Assembly (NCBI GenBank): GCA_964059195.1
Contig: CAXKWD010000004.1
Coordinates: 116,019,938 to 116,083,937, forward strand
Source: Ectobius pallidus
Lineage: Eukaryota; Arthropoda; Insecta; Blattodea; Ectobiidae
Direction of reading: 5' to 3'
Length of the DNA stretch: 64,000 bases
Shown here piece after piece: positions 1-11,044 of the stretch. A model generated the notes under the pieces. That model was not told the DNA's origin. It made no database searches and was given only the letters and a program-made list of their open reading frames with translations. A program made the position numbers and the translations under genes. Within the stretch, counting starts at the first letter, position 1. Every line of letters begins with the position of its first letter.

Positions 1-207
1 AAAATTTAAATAAGACTCTTTAACTTTTATACCATACTTTATGGATAAAATTGAATATTAATAATGAATATTTCGATTTCTCTCGGTGATTTTCATACAC
101 AACACAAGCTATGTAATGAAATGAATATAATTGATACTAATTAGAGCAATAAATCATTTATCTATTTTAATTCGACTTATTAATTTCCTGCTAGGCCACT
201 TGTACTG

Positions 208-305
208 CTATAAAGGTACGGACATATTAGTGGAGGTATAATGAAGCACTTCAACAGTCGACTCCGTAGTGAATGGACCTGCATTACAGTTTCCAGTACA
301 ACAAT
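208..305 (-). other. Exon-like minus-strand segment of the monomer (representative copy)
   Basis: Read on the minus strand, a pyrimidine-rich acceptor ('tttatttattttcag') ends at 306 and is followed by an open frame of 31 codons, phase 1, beginning CCTGNCNAGPFTTEST and ending at a TAG at 208-210. Three cysteines lie within the first six codons. The segment recurs in every monomer. In M2, M4 and similar units the stop codon is CAG (Gln), and in M17 and M25 it is AAG (Lys); the frame then runs about 17 more codons to a stop. Several changes between copies are silent (ACT/ACA, GGT/GGA, GTT/GTG) or conservative (Leu/Ile, Thr/Ser, Ala/Ser); M16 has a 4-base insertion. It could be a relic of a host-gene exon or chance. 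I recognise no protein family. Confidence 0.35.
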
Positions 306-514
306 CTGAAAATAAATAAACACAATTATTTATCGATGAATACTGAGTAATTGTTCAATCTAATCGTACCGAGGCCATAAATAAGAATAAAGTCTTTTCG
401 AAGAGAAAGAGAAATAAGGGGGGAGAAAAACAAGGAGAGGTAAAGAGAATATGACCTGCTAAAAACACAAACCAAAGTTTGGCACTACATTTTAGGATTA
501 CAACAGGCTATAAT

Positions 515-906
515 TATGTTGAAACAACCTACACACTTCGCGCCCAAACCCTCATTTGGATGGGTAAGTACTTATTACTATAGTGTGATCTGAAAGTGCG
601 AGAGTGGAGGAGAAATAGGAGAGATAGATAGACAGAGACCGACAGAATGAAGAAAAGCTAGAAAAAAAGATCGAGCAATGTGCAGTACTAAATTTTCCTA
701 TCACGAGAAGGTGGTTATGAAAACACAACCTTTCGACAACTCGACCCCATTCATGATGGGTACATATTTGTCACTGCAATATGATCGGTAAGAGAGGAAG
801 AGAAAGAAAGAAGAGAGGGAGACAGAGAGATTGATAGAGACAGACAGAATGGGAGCTAGTAAACGAGACAAAGCAATGTAGCACTTAATTTTCCGATCAC
901 GAGAAG
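515..906 (+). repeat. Internal 196-bp tandem duplication within the monomer (representative copy)
   Basis: Two diverged copies (about 515-710 and 711-906) align with a 196-bp offset: 'tcacgagaag' at 701 and 897, 'tgggta' at 561 and 757, and related 'gacagaatg..agctag..gcaatgt' blocks between. The second copy carries or lacks an 'acaactcg' octamer in different monomers. The duplication is present in all units, so it predates the array. Confidence 0.75.
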
Positions 907-1140
907 AGGGAGAGAGGGATAGAGCGAGCGGAAAATCGAGAGGAACCTGAAACCTTAGGCAAAGAAATACAGCGCCATATAGAGTAAGATAGGTAAAGCG
1001 AGAATTATATTTAAATTGTAGTAAGATGAGAGAGTGGGACAGATATAGATTTGAGAAATGGAGAGATGGAGAGTTGGAGGCGTTAAGAGAAATATATGGA
1101 AACATAGAGAGAGAGTTGAGAAATAGATAGAAGAAAGGTA
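590..1140 (+). repeat. Purine-rich strand-asymmetric block of the monomer (representative copy)
   Basis: The plus strand here is dominated by A and G, including an uninterrupted 33-base purine run at 790-822; B-type units extend the corresponding run to about 41 bases. On the minus strand this gives long Ser/Leu/Phe-rich open frames of up to 134-181 codons, which I regard as composition artefacts. Such tracts can form triplex DNA, but nothing here shows that they do. Confidence 0.8.
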
Positions 1141-1835
1141 TATTTAATTATGTTTCATGCGTATATGTGCAAAGATAAGATTAGTGAATTGTATCCAAAT
1201 TAATACTCAGGTTTTATGCTGGCGTTGCCTTTTCCAGTCATCATCTCATTGCTGTCAAATATTTTGGCGTCCGGTGCAGCCATGTATCATCTGCTTTTAG
1301 ACATCTTCGAAGACTAGACCTGGATTTATAAGATTCAAGTTAGTTTGTTATATACAGTTTAAAAAAGAACAAACACAGTAAACTATAGTTGATTAATGGA
1401 TACGAGCTATGATATTGATGAAATTTGAATACTTGAGACAAGTAGACACCTTTAGCTGGTTAATCTCATGAATTATAACTGTGTCAATTTTGCTAAGGTT
1501 AATTTTTTTTTTAAGTAAATGTGCCATTTTCTGAGATTTTCAACCTTCAAGATACCTATTATTATTGCTAAAAATATTGTTGTTGGTGTTGTGTGAGCAT
1601 ATATTGTATAATTGATTGCTGTCGAATAGTTACCAGACTGATACAATATCACAAATGCCGATGCCTCAAAATAACTCTGTGTGTCGGTACCTATGCACAT
1701 CAATTAGTAAAAGTATGGTGGCAGCTATCAACTTCTATTGTTCGATGCTGGGCATAATACTGTCACCCTCTCTAAAGGAAATTCCTTGGTTTATCCTGTC
1801 TCTTCAATTCGTGTAAGTACAATTACGTTTTATTT

Positions 1836-4604
1836 AAAATTTAAATAAGACTCTTTAACTTTTATACCATACTTTATGGATAAAATTGAATATTAATAAT
1901 GAATATTTCGATTTCTCTTGGTGATTTTGATACACAACACAAGCTATGTAATGAAATTAATATAATTGATACTAATTAGAGCAATAAATTATTTATCTAT
2001 TTTAATTCGACTTATTAATTTCCTGCTAGGCCACTTGTACTGCTGTAAAGGTACGGCCATATTAGTGGAGGTATAATGAATCACTTCAACAGTCGACTCC
2101 GTAGTGAATGGACCTGCATTACAGTTTCCTGTACAACAATCTGAAAATAAATAAACACAATTATTTATCGATGAATACTGAGTAATTGTTCAATCTAATC
2201 GTACCGGGGCCATAAATAAGAATAAAGTCTTTTCGAAGAGAAAGAAAAATAAGGGGAGAGAAAAACAAGGATAGGTAAAGAGAATATAACCTGCTAAAAA
2301 ACACAAACCAAAGTTTGGCACTACATTTTAGGATTACAACAGGCGATAATTATGTTGAAACAACCTACACTCTTCGCGCCCAAACCCTCATTTGGATAGG
2401 TAAGTACTTATTACTATAGTGTGATCTGAATGTGCGAGAGTCTAGGAGAGAGAGGGAGAGATAGATAGATAGAGACCGACAGAATGAAGAAAAGCTAGAA
2501 AAAAAGATCGAGCAATGTGCAGTACTAAATTTTCCTATCACGAGAATACGGTTATGAAAACACAACCTTTCGACCCCATTCATGATGGGTACATATTTGT
2601 CACTGCGATGTGATCGGTAAGAGAGGAAGAGAAAGAAAGAAGAGAGGGAGAAAGAGAGATTGATAGAGACAGACAGAATGGGAGCTAGTAAACGAGATAA
2701 AGCAATGTAGCACTTAATTTTCTGATCACGAGAAGAGGGAGAGAGTGATAGAGAGAGCGGAAAATCGAGAGGAACCTGAAACCTTGGGCAAAGGAATACA
2801 GCGCGATAAAGCGAGAATTACATTTAAATTGTAGTAAGATGAGAGAGTGGGACAGATATAGATTTGAGAATTGGAGAGATGGAGAGTTGGAGGCGTTAAC
2901 AGAAATATATGGAAACATAGAGAGAGAGTTGAGACGTAGATAGAAGAAAGGTATATTTAATTATGTTTCATGCTTATATGTGCAATGATAAGATTAATGA
3001 ATTGTATCCAAATTAATACTCAGATTTTATGCTGGCGTTGCCTTTTCCAGTCATCATCACATTGCCGTCAAATATTTAGGCGTCCGGTGCAGCCATGTAT
3101 CATCTGCTTTTAGACATCTTCGAAGACTAGATCTGGATTTATAAGATTCAAGTTAGTTTATTATTTACAGTTTTAAAGAACAAACACAGCAAACTATGGT
3201 TGATTTATGGATATGAGATAAGATATTGATGAGATTTGAATAGTTGAGACAAGTAGACACCTTTAGCTCGTTAATCTCATGAATTATAACTGTGTCAATT
3301 TTGCTGAGGTTAATTTTTTTTTAATTAAATGTGCCATTTTCTAAGATTTTTAACCTTCAAGATACCTATTATTATTGCTAAAAAGTAATGTTGTTGGTGT
3401 TGTGTGAGCATATATTGTATAATTGATTGCTGTCGAATAGTTACCAGACTGATATAATAACACAAATTCCGATGCCTCAAAATAACTCTGTGTGTCAGTA
3501 CCTATGCACATGATTTAGTAAAAGTATGGTGGCAGCTCCCAACTTCTATTGTTCGATGCTGGGCATAATACTGTGCCGTTTGTTCCCGGCACTGTGTTTT
3601 TCTAATATATTTGTATGCTTTTACTTACGTTAAGTTCTTTTTCTGCTAAAGTTAGGTTATTGCTTATTTCTTGTTACTGCTGCTACGTACACATTTTTGC
3701 TTTGTTTACGTTGTGCAGTTCTCCCTTCATTTATTTTCTGAGCGCGTTTCTGTAGTTTACCCTTCTGGCCTGTGTTTAGTTTTGGTTTTGTTCCTCTTTG
3801 CTCGCGGAACCGCTCTCTTTTTGCTGTAGTGGGTACTAACTAAGGGGGCGTTTCCGGGGGTGGGAGTTTTCGTGTTCCAGCGTGGATTACGAGTCAGTCT
3901 GTTGGTTCCGATCTGCGAAGAAGTTGGTTTTGGATCGTCTTGTGTAGAAGTGCTCTGCCATTCTCCGGGTGGGGAATGTTCTCCGAGCTGGATGCAAGTG
4001 TCTAGCGAATATCGCCTCGTTGCATCGGGACTTCTCCGGTACACCGTGGAGTTGGAGGCCTCGCCTGTGAGGGCTGGTGGATGCCTTACGGTCTAACTTC
4101 TACAACATGTAACTCGCTGTAACCATCTATTCTATTTATTCTGCAGGTATGTTTTCTTGATTCGTTTATTTGCTGGTGTGGTTTAGTTTCTTAATTTTGC
4201 TTTGGTTTAGGTTGCCCACCAGTAGTCTATGCTTCATTATATATATTATTTGAGTAAATTTTCTCACGAAGGGAAGACTGCCAAACATTACCGGTTTCAG
4301 ATAAAGCCTGTTTCACAGGATGGGTAGGGACAAATTTTCTTCTCAAGCAAATTGTTCATAGTGCCACGTCATTAATTGAATTGTTGTAATTTTAACAATA
4401 AATTGTTACTTTCCAAGTTACCTTATATATTTTTCATGTGAAAACCCCGGATCCTATGCTACCCACTTATCAACATTAGTTGAATTTTGCACGGCCTTGG
4501 GTGTTCAGCCTGGAAGCACGTTTCAATACTGTCACACTCTCTAAAGGAAATTCCTTGGTTTATCCTGTCTCTTCAATTCGTGTAAGTACAATTATATTTT
4601 ATTT
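1836..4604 (+). repeat. Satellite monomer M2 (type B, with solo-LTR insertion)
   Basis: B-type unit: 'cttggtgattttgat', 'gctgtaaagg', no 'acaactcg' octamer, no 'gagtaagataggtaaag' block, and 3' end 'cacaaattcc'. The LTR-like insertion lies at monomer offset ~1738; without it and one target copy the unit is 1,811 bp. Confidence 0.94.
3574..4525 (+). mobile_element. Solo-LTR-like element, copy 1 (952 bp)
   Basis: The insertion begins TGCCGTTTG and ends CGTTTCA, giving TG...CA termini, and is bounded by the 6-bp direct repeat 'atactg' (3568-3573 and 4526-4531). Monomers without it read through the site uninterrupted. There is a GC-rich centre (about 3840-4085), a TATA-like stretch near 4238-4246 and an AATAAA at 4397-4402, which would suit transcription on the plus strand. 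There are no inverted repeats beyond the end dinucleotides, no poly(A) tail and no convincing coding frame. A solo LTR left by LTR-LTR recombination is the best reading; a different short non-autonomous element is possible. It has no clear similarity to the 1,321-bp LTR at 26979. Confidence 0.6.
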
Positions 4605-6439
4605 AAAATTTAAATAAGACTCTTTAACTTTTATACCATACTTTATGGATAAAATTGAAAATTAATAATGAATATTTCGATTTCTCTCGGTGATTTTCAT
4701 ACACAACACAAGCTATGTAATGAAATGAATATAATTGATACTAATTAGAGCAATAAATCATTTATCTATTTTAATTCGACTTATTAATTTCCTGCTAGGC
4801 CACTTGTACTGCTATAAAGGTACGGACATATTAGTGGAGGTATAATGAAGCACTTCAACAGTCGACTCCGTAGTGAATGGACCTGCATTACAGTTTCCAG
4901 TACAACAATCTGAAAATAAATAAACACAATTATTTATCGATGAATACTGAGTAATTGTTCAATCTAATCGTACCGAGGCCATAAATAAGAATAAAGTCTT
5001 TTCGAAGAGAAAGAGAAATAAGGGGGGAGAAAAACAAGGAGAGGTAAAGAGAATATGACCTGCTAAAAACACAAACCAAAGTTTGGCACTACATTTTAGG
5101 ATTACAACAGGCTATAATTATGTTGAAACAACCTACACACTTCGCGCCCAAACCCTCATTTGGATGGGTAAGTACTTATTACTATAGTGTGATCTGAAAG
5201 TGCGAGAGTGGAGGAGAAATAGGAGAGATAGATAGACAGAGACCGACAGAATGAAGAAAAGCTAGAAAAAACGATCGAGCAATGTGCAGTACTAAATTTT
5301 CCTATCACGAGAAGGTGGTTATGAAAACACAACCTTTCGACAACTCGACCCCATTCATGATGGGTACATATTTGTCACTGCAATATGATCGGTAAGAGAG
5401 GAAGAGAAAGAAAGAAGAGAGGGAGACAGAGAGATTGATAGAGACAGACAGAATGGGAGCTAGTAAACGAGACAAAGCAATGTAGCACTTAATTTTCCGA
5501 TCACGAGAAGAGGGAGAGAGGGATAGAGCGAGCGGAAAATCGAGAGGAACCTGAAACCTTAGGCAAAGAAATACAGCGCCATATAGAGTAAGATAGGTAA
5601 AGCGAGAATTATATTTAAATTGTAGTAAGATGAGAGAGTGGGACAGATATAGATTTGAGAAATGGAGAGATGGAGAGTTGGAGGCGTTAAGAGAAATATA
5701 TGGAAACATAGAGAGAGAGTTGAGAGATAGATAGAAGAAAGGTATATTTAATTATGTTTCATGCGTATATGTGCAAAGATAAGATTAGTGAATTGTATCC
5801 AAATTAATACTCAGGTTTTATGCTGGCGTTGCCTTTTCCAGTCATCATCTCATTGCTGTCAAATATTTTGGCGTCCGGTGCAGCCATGTATCATCTGCTT
5901 TTAGACATCTTCGAAGACTAGACCTGGATTTATAAGATTCAAGTTAGTTTGTTATATACAGTTTAAAAAAGAACAAACACAGTAAACTATAGTTGATTAA
6001 TGGATACGAGCTATGATATTGATGAAATTTGAATACTTGAGACAAGTAGACACCTTTAGCTGGTTAATCTCATGAATTATAACTGTGTCAATTTTGCTAA
6101 GGTTAATTTTTTTTTTAAGTAAATGTGCCATTTTCTGAGATTTTCAACCTTCAAGATACCTATTATTATTGCTAAAAATATTGTTGTTGGTGTTGTGTGA
6201 GCATATATTGTATAATTGATTGCTGTCGAATAGTTACCAGACTGATACAATATCACAAATGCCGATGCCTCAAAATAACTCTGTGTGTCGGTACCTATGC
6301 ACATCAATTAGTAAAAGTATGGTGGCAGCTATCAACTTCTATTGTTCGATGCTGGGCATAATACTGTCACCCTCTCTAAAGGAAATTCCTTGGTTTATCC
6401 TGTCTCTTCAATTCGTGTAAGTACAATTACGTTTTATTT
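4605..6439 (+). repeat. Satellite monomer M3 (type A)
   Basis: A-type unit, 1,835 bp. It shares private changes with M5 and M7 ('aaaaaacgatcg', 'gttgagagatag') that M1 and M9 lack. Confidence 0.95.
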
Positions 6440-9210
6440 AAAATTTAAATAAGACTCTTTAACTTTTATACCATACTTTATGGATAAAATTGAATATTAA
6501 TAATGAATATTTCGATTTCTCTCGGTGATTTTGATACACAACACAAGCTATGTAATGAAATTAATATAATTGATACTAATTAGAGCAATAAATTATTTAT
6601 CTATTTTAATTCGACTTATTAATTTCCTGCTAGGCCACTTGTACTGCTGTAAAGGTACGGCCATATTAGTGGAGGTATAATGAATCACTTCAACAGTCGA
6701 CTCCGTAGTGAATGGACCTGCATTACAGTTTCCTGTACAACAATCTGAAAATAAATAAACACAATTATTTATCGATGAATACTGAGTAATTGTTCAATCT
6801 AATCGTACCGGGGCCATAAATAAGAATAAAGTCTTTTCGAAGAGAAAGAAAAATAAGGGGAGAGAAAAACAAGGATAGGTAAAGAGAATATAACCTGCTA
6901 AAAAACACAAACCAAAGTTTGGCACTACATTTTAGGATTACAACAGGCGATAATTATGTTGAAACAACCTACACTCTTCGCGCCCAAACCCTCATTTGGA
7001 TAGGTAAGTACTTATTACTATAGTGTGATCTGAATGTGCGAGAGTCTAGGAGAGAGAGGGAGAGATAGATAGATAGAGACCGACAGAATGAAGAAAAGCT
7101 AGAAAAAAAGATCGAGCAATGTGCAGTACTAAATTTTCCTATCACGAGAATGTGGTTATGAAAACACAACCTTTCGACCCCATTCATGATGGGTACATAT
7201 TTGTCACTGCGATGTGATCGGTAAGAGAGGAAGAGAAAGAAAGAAGAGAGGGAGAAAGAGAGATTGATAGAGACAGACAGAATGGGAGCTAGTAAACGAG
7301 ATAAAGCAATGTAGCACTTAATTTTCTGATCACGAGAAGAGGGAGAGAGTGATAGAGAGAGCGGAAAATCGAGAGGAACCTGAAACCTTGGGCAAAGGAA
7401 TACAGCGCGATAAAGCGAGAATTACATTTAAATTGTAGTAAGATGAGAGAGTGGGACAGATATAGATTTGAGAATTGGAGAGATGGAGAGTTGGAGGCGT
7501 TAACAGAAATATATGGAAACATAGAGAGAGAGTTGAGACGTAGATAGAAGAAAGGTATATTTAATTATGTTTCATGCTTATATGTGCAATGATAAGATTA
7601 ATGAATTGTATCCAAATTAATACTCAGATTTTATGCTGGCGTTGCCTTTTCCAGTCATCATCACATTGCCGTCAAATATTTTGGCGTCCGGTGCAGCCAT
7701 GTATCATCTGCTTTTAGACATCTTCGAAGACTAGATCTGGATTTATAAGATTCAAGTTAGTTTGTTATTTACAGTTTTAAAGAACAAACACAGCAAACTA
7801 TGGTTGATTTATGGATATGAGATAAGATATTGATGAGATTTGAATAGTTGAGACAAGTAGACACCTTTAGCTCGTTAATCTCATGAATTATAACTGTGTC
7901 AATTTTGCTGAGGTTAATTTTTTTTTAATTAAATGTGCCATTTTCTAAGATTTTTAACCTTCAAGATACCTATTATTATTGCTAAAAAATAATGTTGTTG
8001 GTGTTGTGTGAGCATATATTGTATAATTGATTGCTGTCGAATAGTTACCAGACTGATATAATAACACAAATTCCGATGCCTCAAAATAACTCTGTGTGTC
8101 AGTACCTATGCACATGATTTAGTAAAAGTATGGTGGCAGCTCCCAACTTCTATTGTTCGATGCTGGGCATAATACTGTGCCGTTTGTTCCCGGCACTGTG
8201 TTTTTCTAATATATTTGTATGCTTTTACTTACGTTAAGTTCTTTTTCTGCTAAAGTTAGGTTATTGCTTATTTCTTGTTACTTCTGCTACGTACACATTT
8301 TTGCTTTGTTTACGTTTGTGCAGTTCTCCCTTCATTTATTTTCTGAGCGCGTTTCTGTAGTTTACCCTTCTGGCCTGTGTTTAGTTTTGGTTTTGTTCCT
8401 CTTTGCTCGCGGAAGCGCTCTCTTTTTGCTGTAGTGGGTACTAACTAAGGGGGCGTTTCCGGGGGTGGGAGTTTTCGTGTTCCGAGCGTGGATTACGAGT
8501 CAGTCTGTTGGTTCCGATCTGCGAAGAAGTTGGTTTTGGATCGTCTTGTGTAGAAGTGCTCTGCCATTCTCCGGGTGGGGAATGTTCTCCGAGCTGGATG
8601 CAAGTGTCTAGCGAATATCGCCTCGTTGCATCGGGACTTCTCCGGTACACCGTGGAGTTGGAGGCCTCGCCTGTGAGGGCTGGTGGATGCCTTACGGTCT
8701 AACTTCTACAACATGTAACTCGCTGTAACCATCTATTCTATTTATTCTGCAGGTATGTTTTCTTGATTCGTTTATTTGCTGGTGTGGTTTAGTTTCTTAA
8801 TTTTGCTTTGGTTTAGGTTGCCCACCAGTAGTCTATGCTTCATTATATATATTATTTGAGTAAATTTTCTCACGAAGGGAAGACTGCCAAACATTACCGG
8901 TTTCAGATAAAGCCTGTTTCACAGGATGGGTAGGGACAAATTTTCTTCTCAAGCAAATTGTTCATAGTGCCACGTCATTAATTGAATTGTTGTAATTTTA
9001 ACAATAAATTGTTACTTTCCAAGTTACCTTATATATTTTTCATGTGAAAACCCCGGATCCTATGCTACCCACTTATCAACATTAGTTGAATTTTGCACGG
9101 CCTTGGGTGTTCAGCCTGGAAGCACGTTTCAATACTGTCACACTCTCTAAAGGAAATTCCTTGGTTTATCCTGTCTCTTCAATTCGTGTAAGTACAATTA
9201 TATTTTATTT
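6440..9210 (+). repeat. Satellite monomer M4 (type B, with solo-LTR insertion)
   Basis: B-type unit with a short A-type patch near its 5' end. It carries the solo-LTR-like insertion at the same site as M2, M6 and M8. Confidence 0.94.
8178..9131 (+). mobile_element. Solo-LTR-like element, copy 2 (954 bp)
   Basis: Same element and same site as copy 1, with 'atactg' at 8172-8177 and 9132-9137. Compared with copy 1 it has two extra bases ('acgtttgtgcag' and 'ttccgagcgtgg') and a few substitutions. Confidence 0.6.
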
Positions 9211-11044
9211 AAAATTTAAATAAGACTCTTTAACTTTTATACCATACTTTATGGATAAAATTGAAAATTAATAATGAATATTCGATTTCTCTCGGTGATT
9301 TTCATACACAACACAAGCTATGTAATGAAATGAATATAATTGATACTAATTAGAGCAATAAATCATTTATCTATTTTAATTCGACTTATTAATTTCCTGC
9401 TAGGCCACTTGTACTGCTATAAAGGTACGGACATATTAGTGGAGGTATAATGAAGCACTTCAACAGTCGACTCCGTAGTGAATGGACCTGCATTACAGTT
9501 TCCAGTACAACAATCTGAAAATAAATAAACACAATTATTTATCGATGAATACTGAGTAATTGTTCAATCTAATCGTACCGAGGCCATAAATAAGAATAAA
9601 GTCTTTTCGAAGAGAAAGAGAAATAAGGGGGGAGAAAAACAAGGAGAGGTAAAGAGAATATGACCTGCTAAAAACACAAACCAAAGTTTGGCACTACATT
9701 TTAGGATTACAACAGGCTATAATTATGTTGAAACAACCTACACACTTCGCGCCCAAACCCTCATTTGGATGGGTAAGTACTTATTACTATAGTGTGATCT
9801 GAAAGTGCGAGAGTGGAGGAGAAATAGGAGAGATAGATAGACAGAGACCGACAGAATGAAGAAAAGCTAGAAAAAACGATCGAGCAATGTGCAGTACTAA
9901 ATTTTCCTATCACGAGAAGGTGGTTATGAAAACACAACCTTTCGACAACTCGACCCCATTCATGATGGGTACATATTTGTCACTGCAATATGATCGGTAA
10001 GAGAGGAAGAGAAAGAAAGAAGAGAGGGAGACAGAGAGATTGATAGAGACAGACAGAATGGGAGCTAGTAAACGAGACAAAGCAATGTAGCACTTAATTT
10101 TCCGATCACGAGAAGAGGGAGAGAGGGATAGAGCGAGCGGAAAATCGAGAGGAACCTGAAACCTTAGGCAAAGAAATACAGCGCCATATAGAGTAAGATA
10201 GGTAAAGCGAGAATTATATTTAAATTGTAGTAAGATGAGAGAGTGGGACAGATATAGATTTGAGAAATGGAGAGATGGAGAGTTGGAGGCGTTAAGAGAA
10301 ATATATGGAAACATAGAGAGAGAGTTGAGAGATAGATAGAAGAAAGGTATATTTAATTATGTTTCATGCGTATATGTGCAAAGATAAGATTAGTGAATTG
10401 TATCCAAATTAATACTCAGGTTTTATGCTGGCGTTGCCTTTTCCAGTCATCATCTCATTGCTGTCAAATATTTTGGCGTCCGGTGCAGCCATGTATCATC
10501 TGCTTTTAGACATCTTCGAAGACTAGACCTGGATTTATAAGATTCAAGTTAGTTTGTTATATACAGTTTAAAAAAGAACAAACACAGTAAACTATAGTTG
10601 ATTAATGGATACGAGCTATGATATTGATGAAATTTGAATACTTGAGACAAGTAGACACCTTTAGCTGGTTAATCTCATGAATTATAACTGTGTCAATTTT
10701 GCTAAGGTTAATTTTTTTTTTAAGTAAATGTGCCATTTTCTGAGATTTTCAACCTTCAAGATACCTATTATTATTGCTAAAAATATTGTTGTTGGTGTTG
10801 TGTGAGCATATATTGTATAATTGATTGCTGTCGAATAGTTACCAGACTGATACAATATCACAAATGCCGATGCCTCAAAATAACTCTGTGTGTCGGTACC
10901 TATGCACATCAATTAGTAAAAGTATGGTGGCAGCTATCAACTTCTATTGTTCGATGCTGGGCATAATACTGTCACCCTCTCTAAAGGAAATTCCTTGGTT
11001 TATCCTGTCTCTTCAATTCGTGTAAGTACAATTACGTTTTATTT
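9211..11044 (+). repeat. Satellite monomer M5 (type A)
   Basis: A-type unit of 1,834 bp; like M3 and M7 except for the single T deletion near 9280. Confidence 0.95.

Larger units (their letters stand above)
1..1835 (+). repeat. Satellite monomer M1 (type A)
   Basis: Reference A-type unit, 1,835 bp. Markers: 'ctcggtgattttcat', 'gctataaagg', the 'acaactcg' octamer near 739, the 'gagtaagataggtaaag' block near 980-1000, and the A-type 3' end ('cacaaatgcc'). Approximate offsets for all units: exon-like minus segment 208-305; purine-rich part 590-1140; internal duplication 515-906; 3' region 1200-1835. Otherwise no gene is visible. Confidence 0.95.
1..4604 (+). repeat. Higher-order repeat dimer D1 (M1+M2)
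   Basis: First of four 4.6-kb dimers, made of an A-type monomer followed by a B-type monomer carrying the solo-LTR-like insertion. D1 is slightly diverged from D2-D4: its LTR is 952 instead of 954 bp and it has several private substitutions, which suits an edge copy of the amplified block. Confidence 0.93.
4605..9210 (+). repeat. Higher-order repeat dimer D2 (M3+M4)
   Basis: Second 4.6-kb dimer (4,606 bp), nearly identical to D3 and D4. M4 is a small mosaic: it has the A-type base in 'ctcggtgatttt' but the B-type base directly after it, in 'gattttgatac'. Confidence 0.93.

Noticed and set aside
701..1105. 134-codon minus-strand open frame, repeated in many monomers (up to 181 codons in M18 and M21)
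   Set aside because: It is the complement of the purine-rich block, giving Ser/Leu/Phe-rich low-complexity text. It changes length with small indels between monomers and shows no domain, so I treat it as a composition artefact.
1473..1703. 76-codon minus-strand frame with a hydrophobic stretch
   Set aside because: It reads like a membrane segment, but B-type monomers shift frame within it and no start or partner exon is convincing.
3757..4096. Open frames on both strands inside the solo-LTR-like element
   Set aside because: They overlap each other in the GC-rich centre, change length between copies 1 and 2 through single-base indels, and have no recognisable domain.
3574..4525. DNA transposon (hAT-like, 8-bp duplication) as an alternative for the 0.95-kb insertion
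   Set aside because: The direct repeat can be read as 8 bp ('aatactgt'), but no terminal inverted repeat is present; TG...CA ends with a 6-bp duplication fit better.
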